From Streptomyces sp. AP-93 (GTDB taxonomy: Bacteria; Actinomycetota; Actinomycetes; Streptomycetales; Streptomycetaceae): a stretch of 64,000 bases of DNA. Position numbers and translations under genes: made by a program. The notes under the pieces are model-generated. The model had not been told where the DNA came from. It ran no database searches and saw only the letters and a program-made list of their open reading frames with translations. Of this stretch, positions 33,656 through 41,832 are shown piece after piece (within the stretch, counting starts at the first letter, position 1; the number at the start of each line of letters is the position of its first letter). Where the stretch lies: positions 62,001-126,000 of the forward strand of contig NZ_JALGBX010000016.1 in NCBI RefSeq assembly GCF_022808175.1, read 5' to 3'.

Positions 33656-34234
33656 ATGACACTGACCCATGCACGTCGGGTCTCGGTACGCCGCGCAACG
33701 CTCCAGGACGTGAACGCGATCGTCCGGATGCTGTCCGACGACCGCCGGATGACGCCCCAGCAGGCCGCGTTCATAGCGAAGTCCCAACCTCAACTCCGGC
33801 TGACGATCGCTCATTTCGGCCTGGAGGCCGGACATGTGTGGGTGGCTGAATCCGGCCTCGGCGCGCTCGCGGCGGCCGCCGTGTGGATTCCGCCCGGCAT
33901 CGTCTTCGACAAGCACGAACAGAAGGCGCTCCTGGGACTGCACGGACTTGAGCCCCCCACCCCGTCCCGTTCCAGCGGGCAGGGAGACCGGGCACCGCGC
34001 GAGGATCATGTGCGCCTGGCCGCCGTGGGAGCCGCTCCCACCGCCGACGATGCCGCCCTTGAGGCCCTGCTGTCACCCGCCCTGCGATGGGCCGACGCCG
34101 AGCGGCTGCCCACGTACGCCACGACGCTCGCGAGCGCCCAATCCGAGCTGCTGCTTCCGTTCGGTTTCTCACCGTGGCCGAGCGGCTCGATAGCGGCCGG
34201 CAGCTGGCTGCGCCGCCCGCCGCAGCCGCTGTAA
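33656..34234 (+). CDS. GNAT-like acetyltransferase-fold protein
   Basis: A 192-residue protein. The N-terminal VRRATLQDVNAIVRMLSDDR is typical of GNAT domains, as are the central VWVAESGLGALAAAAVWIPP and C-terminal LLLPFGFSPWPSG. The usual R/QxxGxG/A CoA-binding loop is not obvious, so it may be a divergent or inactive member. It starts at an ATG preceded by AAGGAAAGGGC. The adjacent IS element inserted just after it, not within it. Confidence 0.65.
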   Translation: MTLTHARRVSVRRATLQDVNAIVRMLSDDRRMTPQQAAFIAKSQPQLRLTIAHFGLEAGHVWVAESGLGALAAAAVWIPPGIVFDKHEQKALLGLHGLEPPTPSRSSGQGDRAPREDHVRLAAVGAAPTADDAALEALLSPALRWADAERLPTYATTLASAQSELLLPFGFSPWPSGSIAAGSWLRRPPQPL

Positions 34235-34301
34235 GGGGCCTGCGGCGCGCCAGCATCCCTGTTCGGGGCGGGGGGCGGGCCTACTGCGAACGTGGTACTA
34301 G

Positions 34302-35396
34302 GGCGTGTATTTGGTCGTGATCAAGTGCCGGTCCGGGTGAGGTCCTTGATCCAGATCATTGAGGCGCGCAGGTGGAGGCCGGCGAGGTAGCTCTCGGGCG
34401 TTTCGTCGTATCGCGTGGCGATGCCTCGCCAGGCCTTCAGCTTGTTGATCAGGCGCTCGACGGTGTTCCGCTCCTTGTAGAGGTCGGCGTCGTGGGTGAC
34501 CGGCCGGCCACCCCTGCGACCCTTGTTCTTCCGGTTGGATGCCTGGTCCCTCTTCTCCGGGACGACTGCCTTGATACGGCGTTTGCGCAGGTAGGCGCGG
34601 TTGCCGCGAGACGAGTAGGCCTGTCCCCGGCGACAGCGCCGGGCCGGGTGCGGGGACGAACAACAGGCGCGCGGACCCGCACCTTCTTGAGCACGGGGAT
34701 GAACTGCGGGCTGTCCGCGGCCTGCCCTGCGGTCAGGATCACGGCCAGGGGCCGACACCTGCGGTCGGCAGCCAGATGGATCTTGCTGGTCTGTCCGCCT
34801 CGTGAGCGCCCGAGCAAAGCAGCTTTCAAGCGGAACTTGCGCCGCCGCCGGACGCGCCGCCGTTCGGCCCGGCCGGGATCACGGGCGTCGCCGTGTCCGT
34901 CTTGTTCCGCCTCGCCGCCCCCTTTTGGCGAGCCGCTTCCGCCTCGACGGCGGCCTTTTCCAGAGCGTCCAGAACATCCTCCTCCAGGCGCATTCCGGCC
35001 GCGTCGTGATGGGCGCGGACCGTCGTGGAGTCCACGCTGACCAGCGACATGTCCACCCTGCCCCGCCCTGCCGCCTCGGCTACCGCTCCCTCCAGCAGCG
35101 CCTCGAAAACTCCGGCGTCCCGCCACTGCCTGAACCGGTTATGCACGGTAGACCAGGCGCCGAACCGCTCCGGCATCTCCCGCCACTGCGCTCCCGAGCG
35201 GAACTTCCAGATCACACCCTCGAACTGCTGCCGCAGCCGCTCTGGATACGGACCGTACTCACCGACCGGCAGATACGGCTCGACGAACCCCCACTCGTCG
35301 TCCGTCAGTTGCACACGCGTCATGCATACCGGACTACCGGATCCGCCCTCACGGCGAAGGCAGATCCGACAAACCGATCACGACTCAATACAGGCC
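34302..35396 (-). mobile_element. IS5-type insertion sequence with CTAG flanks
   Basis: The element is about 1,095 bp. Its left end GGCGTGTATTTGGTCGTGATC and the reverse complement of its right end (GGCCTGTATTGAGTCGTGATC) agree at about 18 of 21 positions, forming imperfect terminal inverted repeats. The tetranucleotide CTAG flanks both ends (34298-34301 and 35397-35400), consistent with a 4-bp target duplication, although CTAG is itself a palindrome. The interior encodes an IS5-family transposase in three frames. It has not interrupted a recognisable gene. Confidence 0.8.
34321..35323 (-). pseudogene. IS5-family transposase in three reading frames
   Basis: The first frame (35323 to about 34830) is a DUF4096-type N-terminal region plus the first catalytic segment: LTDDEWGFVEPYLPVGEYG, GAQWREMPERFGAWSTVHNRF, VSVDSTTVRAHHDAAG. 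The second frame (to about 34670) has GRSRGGQTSKIHLAADRRCRPL with the second acidic region. The third (to 34321) has YLRKRRIKAVVPEKRDQ, RRGGRP and RNTVERLINKLKAWRGIATRYDE with the catalytic Glu. Some IS5 elements use one programmed frameshift; the second break near 34670 suggests real inactivation or an error. No trans-acting intact copy is in the window. Confidence 0.75.
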
Positions 35397-35400
35397 CTAG

Positions 35401-36402
35401 GGGCGGCTTCGGGTGCCCCCTTGGCGATGGCGGCTTGCGTAATGTTTTCCCAGGATGAGGCATGCCTCATCCGCGAGACCACGGGCAGGCAAGATGACAC
35501 AAGAAGCGGCGGCCTATTCCATCGCAGCGCCGCTCACTCCCCCTGTCGAAACCCTCGAACGCCATGAGCGCGTGGCGCCGAGTTCTCCTGACCATGGAAC
35601 CACCATGCGGCACCTCTTGGCGCCCGGTCCAGGAGCGTACACATTCGTACGCAAGCTGCCCGCACCCGGTGCCATCGGCTACGCCTTCTGCAAGCCGAAG
35701 CCGCCTCGCCGGGGGCTAGGCTGGAGGATCGACGTGCAGCGCCCCGCGCTCCGGATCACCCCTTGGTCCGTGAGAGATGGTCAGGGCAGCGACTGGATCT
35801 GTGTGCTCCCGGTGATCCGGGGGGTCTAGACACCTGCCTCGACCCCGGGGCCGTATGAGCAGATCACCGCATAGCCGTGTGAGCGTTCACGAATAGCGCG
35901 ATCGTCCACAAGCTGGCCTGTGGACGTTCGCGAAAACGTGAACGCTCACACGGCCCCATCAAGGAAGCCCCTGGTACCCCCAGGCAGGACTGGCCAGGCC
36001 AGACACTCCCCCGGCACACAGCATTGCGTGGAGATAGGCCGGATGGGTTGCGTAGAGATGTCAAGCTGGCCGCTGGTGACACACGGGCTTCTCCGCTCAC
36101 CGCACCTACGACATCGAGGTCTGGATCCCGAGCCAGCACACGCCCACAAGCTCGGCATCCAGCCCGACGGGTAGGAGACGAAACCAGAAGCTCGATGTCG
36201 ACTTCACCCCGTTGTGCGAGCAGGACCTGACCCCGCCGGCCTCGGCCGGGCCGACTGACCCTGCCGCGGTCGGGCCGGCACCACACGGCCATAAACGAGA
36301 CACGCGAGCTTTCGGAAGATGAAGGGACAGCCGCCCCTGCAGCAACCTCGACGCCGCAGGCAAGGGTACCGGGCAGCGGCGATGCGCCAACCGTGGTGTC
36401 GG
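35401..36402. other. One-kilobase region without a supportable gene
   Basis: Between the IS element and the threonyl-tRNA synthetase gene no protein-coding gene could be supported. The rightward frame 35455-35829 and leftward frames near 36000-36390 lack known motifs and clear ribosome binding sites. The main structure is the long inverted repeat at 35875-35953. Confidence 0.45.
35875..35953. repeat. Long nested inverted repeat with perfect 17-bp arms
   Basis: CCGTGTGAGCGTTCACG (35875-35891) and CGTGAACGCTCACACGG (35937-35953) are perfect complements. Inside them CGTCCACA and TGTGGACG form a second perfect 8-bp pair around an 8-base centre. Each outer arm also contains a near-palindrome, GTGAgcgTTCAC, similar in shape to LacI-family operators. 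It could be a strong hairpin, a double operator or a recombination site. Confidence 0.75.
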
Positions 36403-37629
36403 CTACGAGGCGACACCGTGCCACAGGTCGGTGCTGTTCTCCTCGACGAGGGTCCTGATGTGGTCAAGGACATCGCCAGCGGGCAGCGGTTCGAGGCGCT
36501 GCCCGGTGCGCAGGCGCACTGCCAGGTGGTCGTCGGCGGCTTCCTTGGCGCCGATCACGGCCTGGTAGGGCACGAGGCGGGCTTCCCGGATTCGGGCGCC
36601 CAGAGTTCCCTCGTCCGGACCGGAGACCTTGGTGCGCAGGCCTAGGCCGGTGCACCGCCGGGCGAGCGCTTGGGCGTTCGGCATTTCGGTGTCGGAGATC
36701 GGCAGGATCACCAGCTGGGTGGGAGCGAGCCAGGCGGGGAAAGCCCCGCCATGCTGTTCGATGAGGTGGGCGACAGCACGCTCGACGCTACCGATGATGC
36801 TGCGGTGGATCATGACGGGACGGTGTTTCGCGCCGTCGGCGCCGATGTAGTGAAGGTCGAACTGGTTCGGCTGGTGGAAGTCGATCTGGACGGTGGACAG
36901 GGTGGATTCCCGGCCGGCCGGATCGGTGACCTGGACATCGATCTTCGGGCCGTAGAACGCCGCCTCGTCCTCGGCTGCCTCGTAGGCCAGCCCGGAGTGG
37001 TCTAGTACCTCGGTCAGCAGCGCGGTGGACTGCTTCCACAGCTCGGGCGCGGAGACATACTTTCCGCCGGGTCCAGGCAAGGACAGCCGGTAGTGGGAGG
37101 GGGTGATACCGAGTGCCTGGTAGGCCTGACGGATCATATCCAGGGCGCTCTGCGCCTCCTGGGCGACCTGGTCGAGGGTGCAGAAGATGTGGGCGTCGTT
37201 GAGCTGGATGGCCCTTACCCGGGTCAGTCCGCCGAGGACGCCGGAGCGCTCCGAGCGGTACATGCCGCCCAGTTCAGCCATGCGCAGAGGAAGTTCGCGG
37301 TAGCTGTGCGAGCGGGAGCGATAGATCACCGCGTGGTGCGGACACAGGCTCGGCCGCAGGACGACCTGCTCGGAGCCGAGGTCCATCGGGGGGAACATGT
37401 CCTCGCTGTAGTGCGACCAGTGCCCAGAGATCTCGTACAGCTCCCGCTTGCCCAGGACCGGCGAGTACACGTGCTGGTAGCCCGCCCGACGCTCCAGGTC
37501 GCGCACATACTCTTCCAGGGCATGCCGTACGGCCGCGCCGTCGGGAAGCCAGTAGGGAAGGCCCGAGCCGATCAGCGGGTCGGTGTCGAACAGGTTCAGC
37601 TCACGGCCGAGCTTGCGGTGGTCGTGCAC
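36403..37629 (-). CDS. Threonyl-tRNA synthetase lacking TGS and editing domains
   Basis: This 408-residue class II synthetase starts directly at the catalytic core (VHDHRKLGRELNLFD, LPYWLPDGAAVRHALEEYV). Zinc-ligand positions appear kept: Cys in RPSLCPHH, His in NDAHIFC and His in IHRSIIGSVERAVAHL. The C-terminal HGTP anticodon-binding domain (TQLVILPISDTEM, AVIGAKEAADDHLAVRLR) is complete. Housekeeping ThrRS is about 650 residues with N-terminal TGS and editing domains, so this is a second, compact copy. GTG 37629 was chosen because GAGGAG lies seven bases before it; a TTG at 37671 also fits the frame. Expression is probably controlled by the Thr leader upstream. Such extra copies are sometimes resistance genes for ThrRS inhibitors; that is inference. 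Confidence 0.88.
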   Translation of the reverse strand: MHDHRKLGRELNLFDTDPLIGSGLPYWLPDGAAVRHALEEYVRDLERRAGYQHVYSPVLGKRELYEISGHWSHYSEDMFPPMDLGSEQVVLRPSLCPHHAVIYRSRSHSYRELPLRMAELGGMYRSERSGVLGGLTRVRAIQLNDAHIFCTLDQVAQEAQSALDMIRQAYQALGITPSHYRLSLPGPGGKYVSAPELWKQSTALLTEVLDHSGLAYEAAEDEAAFYGPKIDVQVTDPAGRESTLSTVQIDFHQPNQFDLHYIGADGAKHRPVMIHRSIIGSVERAVAHLIEQHGGAFPAWLAPTQLVILPISDTEMPNAQALARRCTGLGLRTKVSGPDEGTLGARIREARLVPYQAVIGAKEAADDHLAVRLRTGQRLEPLPAGDVLDHIRTLVEENSTDLWHGVAS

Positions 37630-37672
37630 GATGGTCTCCTCGCGTGATTCGGGCGAGTAGCCATCGGGCAAC

Positions 37673-37708
37673 GACGAAGCCCCGGGGCACTCGCCCCGGG
37701 GCTTCGTC
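37673..37708 (-). promoter_or_regulatory. Attenuator-like hairpin before the threonyl-tRNA synthetase gene
   Basis: GACGAAGCCCCGGGGC and GCCCCGGGGCTTCGTC form a perfect 16-bp stem with a 4-base loop (37689-37692). It sits 11 bases after the leader peptide stop and 43 bases before the GTG start. The tail is not U-rich, as is often so in Streptomyces. A weaker competing pairing, CGCCGG with CCGGCG, lies across the end of the leader ORF (about 37722-37743). Confidence 0.75.
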
Positions 37709-37719
37709 TAAGTCATCAC

Positions 37720-37782
37720 TCAGCGCGCCGGGACACTGTCCGGCGTCGTCGTCATGCTTGCAGCGCGCTTCATGAAATCCAC
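37720..37782 (-). CDS. Leader peptide with three consecutive Thr codons
   Basis: A 20-codon ORF starts at GTG 37782 with GAGAGG six to eight bases upstream, or at ATG 37773 with 17 codons. It contains three adjacent ACG Thr codons (37744-37752) in the sequence SMTTTPDS and stops at 37720. It is followed by a perfect hairpin and then the threonyl-tRNA synthetase gene. This order (Thr-rich leader, hairpin, ThrRS) is the classic layout for ribosome-mediated attenuation: stalling on Thr codons when charged tRNA-Thr is scarce would favour read-through. The mechanism is inferred from layout. Confidence 0.7.
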   Translation of the reverse strand: MDFMKRAASMTTTPDSVPAR

Positions 37783-37907
37783 GTTAGCACCTCTCTGTGC
37801 CGCGTCAGGGGCCGAACACGACGGGTACTTGATCCGATTGCGCCGACCCGTCAGCGTGGTGACCCTTGGCAAAGGCCGTCGGGACCTGTCCATCCGGGCG
37901 ACGATCG

Positions 37908-38105
37908 TCACTTGTAATCAATGCCCCACAAGGCCACTTCCGCCGTTCTTAGGCAGTCGTCAGATTCAGGATGAAGGCCGAGCATGTCCAGCAAATGGAC
38001 CAAGTCGGCAGGGCCGGTGGCATACGTGGCGACGGCCAGTCGGGCCAGCCGGCGCTCTTCGGCCGTTCGGGGTGCAGCGGGGCTCCTCTTGTGACCAAGG
38101 TCCAT
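37908..38105 (-). CDS. Small hypothetical protein
   Basis: A 65-residue, mostly helical protein (EERRLARLAVATYATGPADLVHLLDMLGL) with good codon composition. No known domain is recognised. The ATG at 38105 was chosen; a GTG at 38123 is also in frame. It lies upstream of the Thr leader on the same strand, but the 126-base gap suggests a separate transcript. Confidence 0.55.
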   Translation of the reverse strand: MDLGHKRSPAAPRTAEERRLARLAVATYATGPADLVHLLDMLGLHPESDDCLRTAEVALWGIDYK

Positions 38106-38353
38106 GAGAATCGATCCGATCACGATCGTGTCAGGTTCGCAGCTCCGGGCCGAAGACGGTGGTGGTAACGCAGGCCTGCGAGACCCAGCGCTGCGCAGGG
38201 GGCTACAGCCCTGGGATCAGTCCAGGCCCATGCGGCGTGCGGCTCTCCCTGTTCTCGTAGCGCTGGTGGGCGTCGCTGCCCGCCTAGGGATAGGAGTGGT
38301 CAAGATCGCTTAGCAGGTAGACGCGGCTTTCACCGGGCAGGGTGGCGCATCGC

Positions 38354-38686
38354 ATGTCAGAGAACCCGCTCCCGGAGCTGCAGGCGGACAAGACAGGGGT
38401 ACAGATCCTGTTCGGTGTCCTCCTCATCGGCTCTTCCAACCCCCCTTCGCTGATCTGGGCGACATGGGCAGGACCCTTACGTCGTTGCCGTCACTCTCGG
38501 CGCCGCGACCGCGGGGCCTCCCCTCGTCCCTCACTCCGTGCACCGTTTGGTCGTCTGACGGGCGCATCAAGCTCCATCCGTCACCTGGGCCGCGCGCATG
38601 CCCCAGACCGGATCGTCCTCCTCGCCATCGTCCCCGCGCTGCTGCCGCGACAGAAGTGGCCATGGACGAGAGCATCCGCTCTGTAG
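38354..38686 (+). pseudogene. DUF6328-like membrane protein remnant, multiple frame breaks
   Basis: The first frame reads LPELQADKTGVQILFGVLL, matching the TGVQILFAFLL core of DUF6328 proteins. The next parts appear in other frames: FADLGDMGRT, then YVVAVTLGAATAG and VPHSVHRLVV, and again AIVPALLPRQKW in the first frame. At least two shifts and internal loss of helices are needed, so it cannot make the normal four-helix protein. The assignment rests on motif order across frames. Confidence 0.5.
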
Positions 38687-38922
38687 CTGATCACCGCAGC
38701 GACGTCCGGTTCTCAAACATCAGGTTCCGGGTGCCCCTGTGGGCCCGACATCACCACCATCCAGCCGACTGACCGGACACCCAAGCCTCCTGACATCCGG
38801 CGAATCCCGTCGGGGTTGCGGGGCCCCGGGCCGGCCTTTGAAAGGGGGACAAAGCAGCGAGGAGGACCGGCTGGGGGCTGCGGCGCATCGGTTCGGAGGA
38901 GCGTGCGTGTCACGATCGGTTC

Positions 38923-39190
38923 ATGCTCGATCACATCTCGCTCCAGGTAGCGGACTCGGCGGCATCGGTCGCCTTCTACGATCGTGTCCTCGCGCCGCTC
39001 GGGAGCACCCGACTGCTCGATTTCGGCCAGGTGGTCGGCTTGGGTACCACGCAGCCGCGGTTCCCGCGACCATGAAAGGCACGGCCCGCGAGCCCCATGT
39101 CGCCTGCGAGGCCGCGGACCGCGCCCACGTGCGCGGAGTACCACCCGGCGTACTACGGTGCGTTCATGCGGGACCTCGCATGCTGCCATA
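38923..39190 (+). pseudogene. VOC-family gene remnant
   Basis: An ATG at 38923, with GGAGGAGCG nearby upstream, opens LDHISLQVADSAASVAFYDRVLAPLGSTRLLDF, the first half of a glyoxalase-fold protein, but the frame ends at 39075. A second-half fragment, EYHPAYYGAFMRDL followed by CCHN, appears about 60 bases later in a different frame; intact relatives read YHPGYYGAFVRDPDGNN there. The middle and the metal-ligand end are missing or altered. Confidence 0.55.
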
Positions 39191-39816
39191 ACGGCGTTCC
39201 GACACCCCGCTGGGGAGCTGGAAACGGCCCGACAAATGGGGGCGGGCCGGAGGGGAACAGACCGAGCGCCTTGCCGGTCGCGGTACAGGGCTTACCGTCG
39301 CCGTGGGTGTCTGCGCAGTCCCACCACAACCGGGGCCGGGCCAGCCCTGCCCCGCGGTCCCGGGGGCAAGGCCCTGGCGCCGGTCGGCCCGGCGCGCGGC
39401 GCTCCTCGCACTTCGGGCAGACATCCCGGGGCCCGAAAGGAATCCGGGCCCAGTCCTCGCACATTGGGTCTGGGCAGTCCGTGGGCACACTCACCAGCCC
39501 AACCGCGACACCGACCGCCGAGCCGATGCACTTGCCGCCCGCAGGGCGTCCACGGCGCAGCCGTGATCCCGCCTCCGGCGCCGCACCCGCTCCGCCAGTT
39601 GCTCGGCGGTCCGGCCGCCGTCCAGCGCGGCCAGGATCTCCTTCCAGATCTCCGCCCGCCGGTAGTCGGCAGCAGCGCGGCCAAGGCCTCAGGCCAGGCG
39701 GCGTCCACAGTGGCCACGGCGGCGGCTTGCTCTGCCGACAACCGGGTGTTGTTGGGCGCCTGTCCGGCCTCGCCGTGCGCCATGCCCAGGACTACTGCAG
39801 TACAGAGCACCTCCAC
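39153..39816 (-). pseudogene. Integrative-element-type HTH/zinc-binding protein, frame-disrupted
   Basis: Read across frames the product is LSAEQAAAVATVDAAWPEAL, then AEIWKEILAALDGGRTAEQLAERVRRR, then AVGVAVGLVSVPTDCPDPMCEDW and RDVCPKCEERRA. An HTH-like segment followed by a Cys-x4-Cys and Cys-x2-Cys pair is typical of small proteins carried by Streptomyces integrative or conjugative elements. At least two frame changes occur, near 39690 and 39560. The last frame stays open to 39153 as low-complexity Pro/Arg sequence that may not be original. Confidence 0.45.
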
Positions 39817-39867
39817 GGTCGCTACTTGTGGAGGCGCTCCTGGGCTCCACCTTTTGACGGCTCCAGG

Positions 39868-40332
39868 TCAGCACGAGATTCTGTCAATATAGATATGGTC
39901 GGCGCTGGAAATCTTTCTCCATATACTGTCCTTGCCGCGCCGATCTTCCCATTCTGCCTCTTTCCCCTGGCCCCACCAGTGGTAGTACGTGAGGCAGCCG
40001 GCCGGGAATTTCACAGCATCCGTGTCGTAGAACGCAGAGTACTGGCTCTCGCTGGACCAGTCTCCAGGCGACAGCCAGATTCGCGCATTCGCCACGTTCG
40101 CCACCCTGACCGGGTTCCCGTGACAGGGAAGATTGTCACCATTCTCCCAGGTGCCATAGGAGTCAGCCCAGCAATTCGAGATGGAGACGTAGTAGTTGGT
40201 GTTGTTGGAGACTTCGCCTCCACACCCTGGCGTCGAGCATGTCCCTGCGGCTGCTGGACCAGCGAGGACAGAGACGTTCAGCGCGGAAGCCGCCAAGGCG
40301 ACTGCCACAGCGTATGCGAAGCCCATCTTCAT
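39868..40332 (-). CDS. Secreted Cys-containing protein of unknown function
   Basis: A 154-residue protein. A standard signal peptide (hydrophobic YAVAVALAASALNVSVLA, cleavage near AGPAAAG, about residue 29) precedes a Trp/Tyr/Asn-rich mature part with six Cys residues (CSTPGCGG, NCWADSYG, LPCHGN, GCLTYYHWWG and a C-terminal Cys). Base composition is visibly less GC-rich than its neighbours, hinting at horizontal origin. The ATG at 40332 has AGGGAGCAAC upstream. No family recognised; probably disulfide-bonded. Confidence 0.75.
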   Translation of the reverse strand: MKMGFAYAVAVALAASALNVSVLAGPAAAGTCSTPGCGGEVSNNTNYYVSISNCWADSYGTWENGDNLPCHGNPVRVANVANARIWLSPGDWSSESQYSAFYDTDAVKFPAGCLTYYHWWGQGKEAEWEDRRGKDSIWRKISSADHIYIDRISC

Positions 40333-40491
40333 GTTGCTCCCTGAGAGAATTCTGGCGGTTACCTAAGTGGGTGGCTGAGATTACTCGCGGTGCCGCACGC
40401 TACGACCGTATTGGAGAACCGTCAACCCATTCAGCTTGCATCTTTGAGGAAATTAAGCGGATGATTCGATTCACGCTCTCGTCGGGCCAGG

Positions 40492-41090
40492 ATGATCACA
40501 AACTGGAGGGAGTCTGGCGACAACACTCCGGGCCTTTGTGACACCTACCGCGCTTCGGCTTACCGCGGTGGTCCGGGCCCCGCACGGTGTCGATGCCGCC
40601 CATCGGGTGGCCGAGGGCGAAGATCTGGCCGACGTGGTCGCTGCCGAGATCGTCCCGACAACACTCGGGACGTGTACCCGCAGCGCGCTGGTCACTTTCG
40701 TGGCCTGGATGCTGCCCGAGGACAAGTAGAACGGGAACCCGTACGCGCCAGGCTCCGCCAGCACCCACCTCGCCGCCACCGTCGCCGGCCTCTGCCAGAT
40801 GCTGACACGCTGGCCTTCCTGGGTCTCCTGCTCTCCGACAGCCCCAATATCGGCGACTTCATCAACAGCACCATCGCCTCCGTAGTGGACTACGACGCCC
40901 AGCAGCGCACCTACCTGGCCCGCACCCTGGAGGCGCACTTCGCCACCGGGGTGCGGGCCGACGCATGCTGCGGAGACCCTGCACGTCCATCCCAACACCG
41001 TCTCCCGCCGGCTGGAGCGCATCAGCGATCCTCTGTGGCACGACTGGCTGGAGCCCGGGCAGACATTGGAGCGCCTGACGGGTGCCTGAT
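40492..41090 (+). pseudogene. PucR/CdaR-type regulator remnant
   Basis: The 3' part is recognisable: FLGLLLSDSPNIGDFINSTIASVVDYDAQQRTYLARTLEAHF in one frame, then AETLHVHPNTVSRRLERISDPL in another. This is the PucR C-terminal helix-turn-helix with its VHPNTVxxRLxRI signature. Earlier sequence (LRLTAVVRAPHGVDAAHRV) lies in a third frame. At least two shifts destroy the gene. The upstream domain is too decayed to classify. Confidence 0.6.
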
Positions 41091-41159
41091 CGCGTACGAG
41101 GCGTGACGGACTCGATCTGCCCTCCGGGCATGGCAACGGCCCGGGTGGGGGCGGGCGGG

Positions 41160-41558
41160 CTAATGGCCGGGATGGACGGCGTGGACGCCGGTGACCTCGT
41201 ACCCTTCCGGGTTCAGGGTCAGTAGGAAGCGGCCGGACGGGAAGGCCGGAGAGGGGCGGGCCGCGTGGATCGCGTGGACGGTCGCCCAGGGGTGCCCCGC
41301 GCGGAGCAGGTCGGTGGCGGCGAACGCAGCCTCGGTGCCGAAGGGCTCGATCTGGATGAAGCGGAGCCCGTGGACGTAGGCGAGCAGGCCGGGCCGCTCG
41401 CGGTCGCCGGCGGTAAGGGAGAGGACCGGGGCGTAGAGGGCGCCAAGGCCGCCAGAGGCCTGTACGTAGAAGGCGGCAACAGCCTCGTTGTACGGGTCCT
41501 TGGGATCGTGGAGGGCGGTGGCGGTCGTGTGATCCAGGACGACCGCGATGGAGCCCAT
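41160..41558 (-). CDS. PIN-like toxin of a type II toxin-antitoxin pair (VapC-like)
   Basis: A 132-residue protein. IAVVLDHTTATALHDPKDPYNEAV gives the first acidic residue of a PIN fold and FGTEAAFAATDLLRAGHPWATVHAIHAARP the central helix with Glu/Asp. The C-terminal catalytic Asp region is weak (FLLTLNPEGYEVTGV), so nuclease activity is uncertain. Its ATG overlaps the antitoxin stop by one base (TAATG, 41556-41560), the standard coupled arrangement. Confidence 0.72.
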   Translation of the reverse strand: MGSIAVVLDHTTATALHDPKDPYNEAVAAFYVQASGGLGALYAPVLSLTAGDRERPGLLAYVHGLRFIQIEPFGTEAAFAATDLLRAGHPWATVHAIHAARPSPAFPSGRFLLTLNPEGYEVTGVHAVHPGH

Positions 41559-41824
41559 TACGCGGCCGCCGGGTCCTGGCTCGCGCCGAGGCGCTTCAGG
41601 AGGCCGCGGGCATTAGCCTCGGCCTCCGCGCTGGGCGCGGTGCCCAGGGCCGAGACGAGCTCGGCACGGGCCAGCGCGGCACGCTCCGCGAACTCGGACT
41701 CGGTCGGCCGACCCGCAGCGAGCTCCTCGACCAGGCCGCGGATCGTGGTGCCCTGCTCGGCCGCGAGGACAGCCAGGCGGTCACGCGTCGCCGCGCTCAC
41801 CTTGATGCTCGTTTCGTCCGCCAT
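41558..41824 (-). CDS. Ribbon-helix-helix antitoxin
   Basis: An 88-residue protein. The N-terminal TSIKVSAATRDRLAVLAAEQGTTIRGLVEELA is a ribbon-helix-helix DNA-binding domain; the C-terminal half (SEFAERAALARAELVSALG and onward) is helical and would embrace the toxin. The ATG at 41824 is used; a GTG at 41830 is possible. A perfect palindrome lies 9-25 bases upstream, as expected for autorepression. Confidence 0.78.
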   Translation of the reverse strand: MADETSIKVSAATRDRLAVLAAEQGTTIRGLVEELAAGRPTESEFAERAALARAELVSALGTAPSAEAEANARGLLKRLGASQDPAAA

Positions 41825-41832
41825 ACCCACGA

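Noticed and set aside
35455..35829. Rightward 124-codon frame after the IS element
   Set aside because: No recognisable motif, no ribosome binding site and mixed composition; left as part of the gene-free region.
36403..37671. Longer threonyl-tRNA synthetase start at a TTG (37671)
   Set aside because: It would start inside the attenuator region without a Shine-Dalgarno; GTG 37629 has GAGGAG at ideal spacing and begins at the conserved DHRKLG.
37720..37911. Full 63-codon version of the leader ORF
   Set aside because: The first ~43 codons lack coding character and a ribosome binding site; the GAGAGG-preceded GTG at 37782 is the better start.
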